Assembly: GCA_002914805.1 (NCBI GenBank)
Contig: JXTB01000065.1
Location: 905,002 to 969,001, forward strand
Length of the DNA stretch: 64,000 nt
From: Parasponia andersonii
Taxonomy: Eukaryota > Streptophyta > Magnoliopsida > Rosales > Cannabaceae
Direction of reading: 5' to 3'
Positions 58,580 through 64,000 of this stretch are shown here, piece after piece (position 1 is the first letter of the stretch; every line of letters begins with the position of its first letter). The notes beneath the pieces were generated by a model. The model ran no database searches, was not told the DNA's origin, and saw nothing but the letters and a program-made list of their open reading frames with translations. The position numbers and the translations under genes are program-made.

Positions 58580-60560
58580 ACAAATTTGATTTTTAGTTTT
58601 CAAAGTAACCAGTCATAAAAGATTGGTTACCCAAATTATTTTCTAGTTGTTACACGAAACTAACATAGTTTCCACTCGAAACTACTCAATACTAATTTGG
58701 TCTTTGGTTTCAAGAATAACAATAACCAATTTTTTTTAGAAAATCAAAATAATTCAAATTGTTTTTTGTTCATTATTCAAAACTAACATGATTTTCACTG
58801 GAAACTAATTTGGTTTATACTCAAAGTTACTCAAAATCAAATTGGTTTTTGATTTCAAGAATAATAATAACTATTTTTTTAAGAAACCAAAATAATTCAA
58901 ATTATTTTTTGATTACTATTCAAAACCGACATTGTTTCTATTAGAAACCAGTTTCCAGGTTTAGTTTCCATTCGAAATTATTCAAATACCAATCTGGATT
59001 TTGATTTCAAGAATAACAATAACCAAATTTTTTTAGGAGACCAAAATAGTTCGAATTGTTTTTTTTAGTTACTATTCGAAACCAACAAAGTTTATACTTG
59101 AAAATATTTTAGTTTTTACTTGAAACTAATTTAGTTTCTACTCAAACTATTTAATACCAATTTAGTTTTACTTTCAATAATAATAATAATCAAAAAATTT
59201 TAAGAAACTAAAATAATTCAAATTGTTTTTGGTTACTATGCGAAATCAACATGGTTTTCACTCTAAACTACTCAATACTAATTTAGTTCTTAGTTTCAAG
59301 AATAATAATAACCAATTTCTTTTTTTAGGAAACTAGAATAGTTCAAATTATTTTTTGATTACTATTTGAAACTAACGTGATTTCTACTCGAAACTAGTTA
59401 ATACCAATTTAGTTTTGGTTTCTAGAATAATAATAGTAACCAAACTTTTTTAAGAAACCAAAATAGTTCAAATTATTTTTTAGCTATTATTCGAAACCAA
59501 CATAGTTTTTATTAGAAATCAGTTTGGCTTTTACTCGAAACTACTTAATACCAATTTGATTTTTGGTCTCAAGAATAACAATAACTAAATTTTTTCAAGA
59601 AACTAAAGTAGTTCAAATTATTTTGGTTACTATTCGAAACCAAAATAATTTTCACTTGAAACCAGTTTAGTTCTACTTAAAACTACTCAAAAATAATTTA
59701 GTTTCGGTTTCAAGAATAATAATAATCAAATTGTTTAAGAAACCAAAATAATTCAAATTGTTTTTGGTTACCATTCGAAACCAATATGATTTCTACTCAA
59801 AACTACTTAATACCAACTTGATTTTTGGTTTCAAGAATAATAATAACCTAATTATTTTAGGAAACTAAACTAGTTTAAATTATTTTTTGGTTACTATTTG
59901 AAATCAATATGGTTTTTACTTGAGACTACTTAATACTAATTTAGTTTAGATTTCAAGAATAATAATAGCTAATTTTTTTTTTGAGAAATCAAAATAGTTC
60001 AAATTATTTTTGGTTACTATTTAAAACTAACATAGTTTCTAGTGGATTAGTTTGATTAGAAACTAGTTTGATTTCTACTCGAAACTACTCAATACCAATT
60101 TGGTTTTTAGTTTCAAGGATAACAATATCTAAATTTTTTTAGGAAATCAAATTAGTTCAAATTGTTTTAGTTACTACCTGAAACTAACATGGTTTCCACT
60201 TGAAACTAGTTTGGTTCTACTTAAAACCAATTTTATTTCTACTCGAAATTACTCAATAACAATTTAGTTTTAGTTTCAAGAGTAATAGCAACTAAAGTTT
60301 TTTAAGAAAGCAAAATAATTCAAAATTTTTTTTGGTTACTATTTGAAACCAATTTAGTTTCAACTCGTAACTATTCAATAACGATTTAGTTTTTGAGTTA
60401 CTATGCGAAACCAATTTGGTTTTCACTCAAATCTAACTTGGTTTCTACTCAATACTAATTTGATTTTTAGTTTTAAGAATAACAATAACAAAATTTTTTC
60501 TAAGAAACCAAATTAGATTGAACTAGAAACTAATTTGGTTTCGAATTTCTACTTATTGAT
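58580..60560. repeat. Degenerate satellite, about 13 units of 120-165 bp
   Basis: The anchor TTTCAAGAATAAYAATAAC recurs near 58709, 58853, 59005, 59172, 59294, 59419, 59568, 59708, 59829, 59950, 60110 and 60273. Each unit then reads TTTTAAGAAACCAAAATA, GTTCAAATTGTTTTTGGTTAC, TATTCGAAACCAACATGGTTTC and one to three sub-repeats of about 21 bp of the type GAAACCAGTTTGGTTTCTACT. The changing number of sub-repeats explains the variable period. The last part (from about 59975) recurs at 63332-64000. Confidence 0.85.
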
Positions 60561-60637
60561 TGACTATTGGATTATAATAGTCACACAATATAGTTAGAAT
60601 CAAGTAAGAAAAATAATCTTTAATTTCTAATATTAAT
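59975..60637. repeat. Direct duplication, copy 1
   Basis: Nearly identical to 63332-64000 with a constant shift of about 3362 bp. It includes the last satellite units and about 100 bp of single-copy sequence after them. Confidence 0.9.
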
Positions 60638-61598
60638 TGGGAATAATTTTTAACTAAATAAGCTTAAATGATATGTTAAGAGAGAGATAGAGAGAGAGAT
60701 GCTAAAAGATAGGGGTGTTCACGGTTTAGTTTGGCCGGTCTGAACCTCCTACATATTGACCAAAGTTTTGCTAGATCATCAGACTGTGCAGTCTGTCATA
60801 GCTGATCCAAATCGGCCAAACTACACCTACATTTTACAGTGCAGTAAGGGTGGTTTCCATTGTCTGAGTTTTGGGTTTTGTTAGTGACAAGCTTAGGCTT
60901 TGGCAGAATGCATCTTCACTATTTAAGCTTCATTTTAAAAAATTAGTTTTTTTAAATAGAAAAAAGAAATATATCACATCTTTTAATCTTAACTAAAGTA
61001 ACTCTAAAATCTAAAAAATAAACCAAAAAAAAAATTAAACCATCTAAAATATAATTCATAAAATATTACAACCAAATCAAAGTATCACAATAAATTTAAA
61101 ATTTAAGTTACAAAACAATCAAAATCCAATATCTATAATATCTTAAAATAAATAACAAATAACTTACAAACCATAAGTCTAAGAATAACTTAATAGTAGA
61201 ACAAATTATAACACCAAAAAAAAACTTCAAATTTTGAAATACTTCAACGTTACATAAAATAAAAAATATTAGACGCAAATATTATACTTGAATATCCATT
61301 GTAAAGAATTATATATATAAGGACAAAAAAAGACAAGATTAGGTGTTACTATCAAACCTAATTAAAGTTTACTACTTTAGATCTCAAAGTTGATTTCTCT
61401 ACAAAGTAAAAATTTGTATAAAGTTAGACAACTATAATGTAATAATACATAGTTAATAATTAATACAAAATAATAAACATGCTTATTGTGTAAAGAAAAT
61501 ATTACTTAGTTCAATACTTTTATAAATTTCAATCTCTTTCAAAATTGGAGCCATGTCTAATGGTAAGGATTTGAATCTCAACCACTTTTGGCAACAAA

Positions 61599-62850
61599 TC
61601 AAAACTTCACTATTATTGGACTCAACAAGCTCTGAAAACAATCAAGCACTCTACCTCTAGTGCTAAAAGCAGGCTCCGAAGCTATTGTTGAGACTTGGAT
61701 GGCAAGAACATCTTGAGCAATGACACTAAGAATAGGAAACTTTGAATAGATCACTTTCCACCATTCCAAGATGTCAAAATTTAGATTGTTCCTATCTTCA
61801 ACACATTCAGTAAGATATCTATCAAACTCCTTTTTCAAGTCAAATGACTTATCTTCAGCATATTCTTTATCAAACTCAGATTCTAAGTCAAAAGAATCCT
61901 CATCATCATAATTTATTATACTTATTTTCTCTTAAGAAGATGAACCACTGGCTTGAGTATTGTCATTTTGTTGCACTTTGAATTCTTTTGTTGCAAAGTG
62001 ATTCACTAATTGAATTCTTTTGTTGCAAAGTGATTCACTAACTTTGTTATACTACTCTTGATGGCAGCCATGATATTCTTAACGTCTTCCATACTATAAG
62101 CCCCATTGTAATATCTTTCTTATGTGACTAATAGCTCCATTGTTAGAAGTAACATTAACAACTGTGATTGTAAATACTGTTTCAATACCCCATTATTTCA
62201 AGCATACCTCAATTACTTTGCTTATGATCTCTCACTTATTATTAGGAATTTGACAAATTTTTAAAATCTCTTTTTTTTTTTTGCATCTTACACTTTTAAT
62301 CTATAAAGTGGGTTATTAACACCATATAATTGATATTCTGAATAGAAGTCTATGTGTTAGTAGTAAGAAAGAATCTTTGTGAATTTTTTACAAAGTACAA
62401 CTTCAACTTTTTCTTCTCATCATTGTAAAGATTAATGATATCTTTAGCAATTGTGATCCCTACGGAGGATCAAATTTTGGACATGCAATACTACAAAACA
62501 TTCTAATGCTCCGTTGCTCTACAAATCTAAAAGGTAACTCATCAATGATAATCATTTTTGTACATACAACCCTACAAGCAACTTGACTAAATCCCATAGT
62601 TATAAGATTGTTACCAGTAACACTTTCAACACCTTTCTTTTGAAAATACAATATTTTTTGCTTCTTATCGTCTAATCTAAAAAGATATTTTTTACACTGA
62701 TTGTTCAAATGGTTTCAAAGAGTACTGGTCCCATTTCTTCTATTATCACGGGCATAGTCATTATCACAATAATTACACATAGCCCTAGGATTAGTAGCGT
62801 CCTCCTTATTTCTGGTAAAATGATCCCAAAAATTTTTGATATATGCCTAA
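61599..62850 (-). pseudogene. hAT transposase (RICESLEEPER-type), internally deleted
   Basis: From 62850 down the minus strand: a BED zinc finger region FWDHFTRNKEDATNPRAMCN, YCDNDYARD and, after a stop, HLNNQC; then 62708-62460 with MIIIDELPFRFVEQRSIRMF and ACPKFDPP. Next come weaker pieces (KRIL..CQIPNN, VFTIT) with stops. The 61838-61599 frame is the C-terminal dimerisation domain: FDRYLTECVED, NFDILEWWK, FPILSVIAQDVLAIQVSTIA, FSTRGRVLD. The catalytic core between them is mostly lost, and a 32-bp tandem duplication (61978-62041) sits at the junction. Plant genomes hold domesticated relatives, but this copy is clearly dead. Confidence 0.85.
61978..62041. repeat. Exact 32-bp tandem duplication
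   Basis: Two units of TTGAATTCTTTTGTTGCAAA plus GTGATTCACTAA (61978-62009, 62010-62041) inside the hAT transposase remnant. Confidence 0.95.
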
Positions 62851-62990
62851 CTTTCTTTTCTTTTTTTTTTTTTTCCTTATTTAGTCTTAGGAGGAAAGGG
62901 AAGCTTACTCTTATAACCACTAGGTGAATCGAGTATATTAGCCACTTAGATGGGATTTTTCACAGATACTATCCTCTATAAACATAAAAT

Positions 62991-63331
62991 TACAATATAA
63001 TCACATATTATACACAAAATTAAAAGCACAAACCAACATCAAATACTAATCTCATTGTCCATGTTAGTTATATATTTTGTGTTTTTACTTTTTTTTTTTT
63101 TTTTTTTAATAAAAGTGAGAGTTGAGAATATCTTTGTGCTTCATTTTAATTTCTAAATTGAAAAAGACAAATGAAAATGTTACCCAACAAAAGCTAAAAA
63201 AAAATTAATTAAGTTTAATTAATCGTGTTTAGGTTATGATTAGTGTACTGTTGTGTTTTATTATATGTTAATTATTTTTTTGGCAGCTAGCTTCAGAAGG
63301 AGCAAATCATGATCAAATAGATTTTGAGTTA
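62991..63331. other. AT-rich stretch without a gene
   Basis: Holds a T-run (63090-63108) and no recognised feature. The right end of the hAT element is expected near here. Confidence 0.45.
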
Positions 63332-64000
63332 ATTATTTTTTTTTGAGAAATCAAAATAGTTCAAATTATTTTTGGTTACTATTTAAAACCAACATAGTTT
63401 CTAGTGGATCAGTTTGATTAGAAACTAGTTTGATTTCTACTCGAAACTACTCAATACCAATTTAGTTTTTGGTTTCAAGGATAACAATATCTAAAATTTT
63501 TTAGGAAATCAAATTAGTTCAAATTGTTTTGGTTACTACCCGAAACCAACATGGTTTCCACTTGAAACTAGTTTGGTTTCTACTTAAAACCAATTTTGTT
63601 TCTACTCGGAATTACTCAATACCAATTTAGTTTTAGTTTCAAGAGTAATAGCAACTAAAGTTTTTTAAGAAAGCAAAATAATTCAAATTTTTTTTTGGTT
63701 ACTATTTGAAACCAATTTAGTTTCAACTCGTAACTATTCAATAACGATTTAATTTTTGAGTTACTATGCGAAACTAATTTGGTTTTCACTCAAAACTAAT
63801 TTGGTTTCTACTCAATATTAACTTGATTTTTAGTTTCAAGAATAACAATAACAAAAAATTTCCTAAGAAACCAAATTAGATTGAACTACAAATTAATTTG
63901 GTTTTGAATTTCTACTTATTGATTGACTATTGGATTATAATAGTCACACAATATAGTTAGAATCAAGTAAGAAAAATAATCTTTAATTTCTAATATTAAT
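63332..64000. repeat. Direct duplication, copy 2 (cut by window end)
   Basis: Second copy of 59975-60637, same orientation, with only scattered substitutions. It is still matching at the last base of the window, so the duplicated unit may continue and include another hAT copy. Confidence 0.9.

Larger units (their letters stand above)
60710..62990 (-). mobile_element. hAT element remnant
   Basis: The left end TAGGGGTGTTCACGGTTTAG, then TTTGGCCGGTCTGAACC, is a typical plant hAT terminus. The transposase pieces on the minus strand follow. A matching right terminus is not visible, so the right border is uncertain. The element lies between the two copies of the 660-bp direct duplication. Confidence 0.7.

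Noticed and set aside
59975..64000. The two 660-bp direct repeats as LTRs of one retrotransposon
   Set aside because: There are no TG..CA ends, primer-binding site or polypurine tract, and the interior is a hAT remnant; the repeats include satellite units.

Overview
The window is nuclear DNA of a flowering plant, most likely a eudicot. It is strongly AT-rich and holds spliced genes with GT..AG introns, a nuclear-type tRNA and a class I TCP transcription factor. It also carries a dense mix of plant transposon families: Copia, hAT, CACTA, PIF/Harbinger, Mutator-like, MITEs and SINEs. Nothing suggests a bacterial, viral or organellar source. One N (9022) shows this is assembled sequence.

Layout. 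1-10.3 kb: a Copia 3' end, then a diverged segmental duplication (1240-3028 against 3977-7620). One copy has since received a Tourist-like MITE and a SINE; the other has received a hAT element. An inverted second copy of the MITE lies at 9484-10312. 10.8-15.4 kb: a three-exon gene for an SDE3/MOV10-like protein that has lost the P-loop and DEAG box of a real helicase and begins with a hydrophobic anchor. 15.5-29.5 kb: a transposon graveyard with a CACTA element carrying Ulp1-protease exons, a PIF/Harbinger element with both ORFs, a MITE, and a hAT element with a DUF4371/TTF-type transposase. All coding parts are broken. 30-32.8 kb: a second, clearly pseudogenised copy of the SDE3-like gene. 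33.9-36.2 kb (minus strand): intact prefoldin subunit 5 in three exons, with a Mutator-like element just beyond its promoter. 38.26 kb: tRNA-Thr(UGU). 41.3-42.2 kb (minus strand): an intact single-exon TCP gene close to TCP21/CHE and TCP7, with three TCP-type binding sites upstream. 43-64 kb: essentially gene-free, with an LTR-like tandem duplication, a 595-bp foldback Mutator-type MITE with perfect 9-bp target duplications, a satellite of palindromic GAAACYA..TRGTTTC units, and a hAT remnant inside a direct duplication of about 3.36 kb that runs off the window.

Four genes look intact: the SDE3-like protein, PFD5, tRNA-Thr and the TCP factor. PFD5 serves tubulin/actin folding, TCP serves transcription and tRNA-Thr serves translation; nothing in the sequence ties them into one pathway. 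The most unusual coding signal is the pair of SDE3-like pseudo-helicases, because both copies share the same motif II change. All family calls come from reading translations by eye, with no database search.
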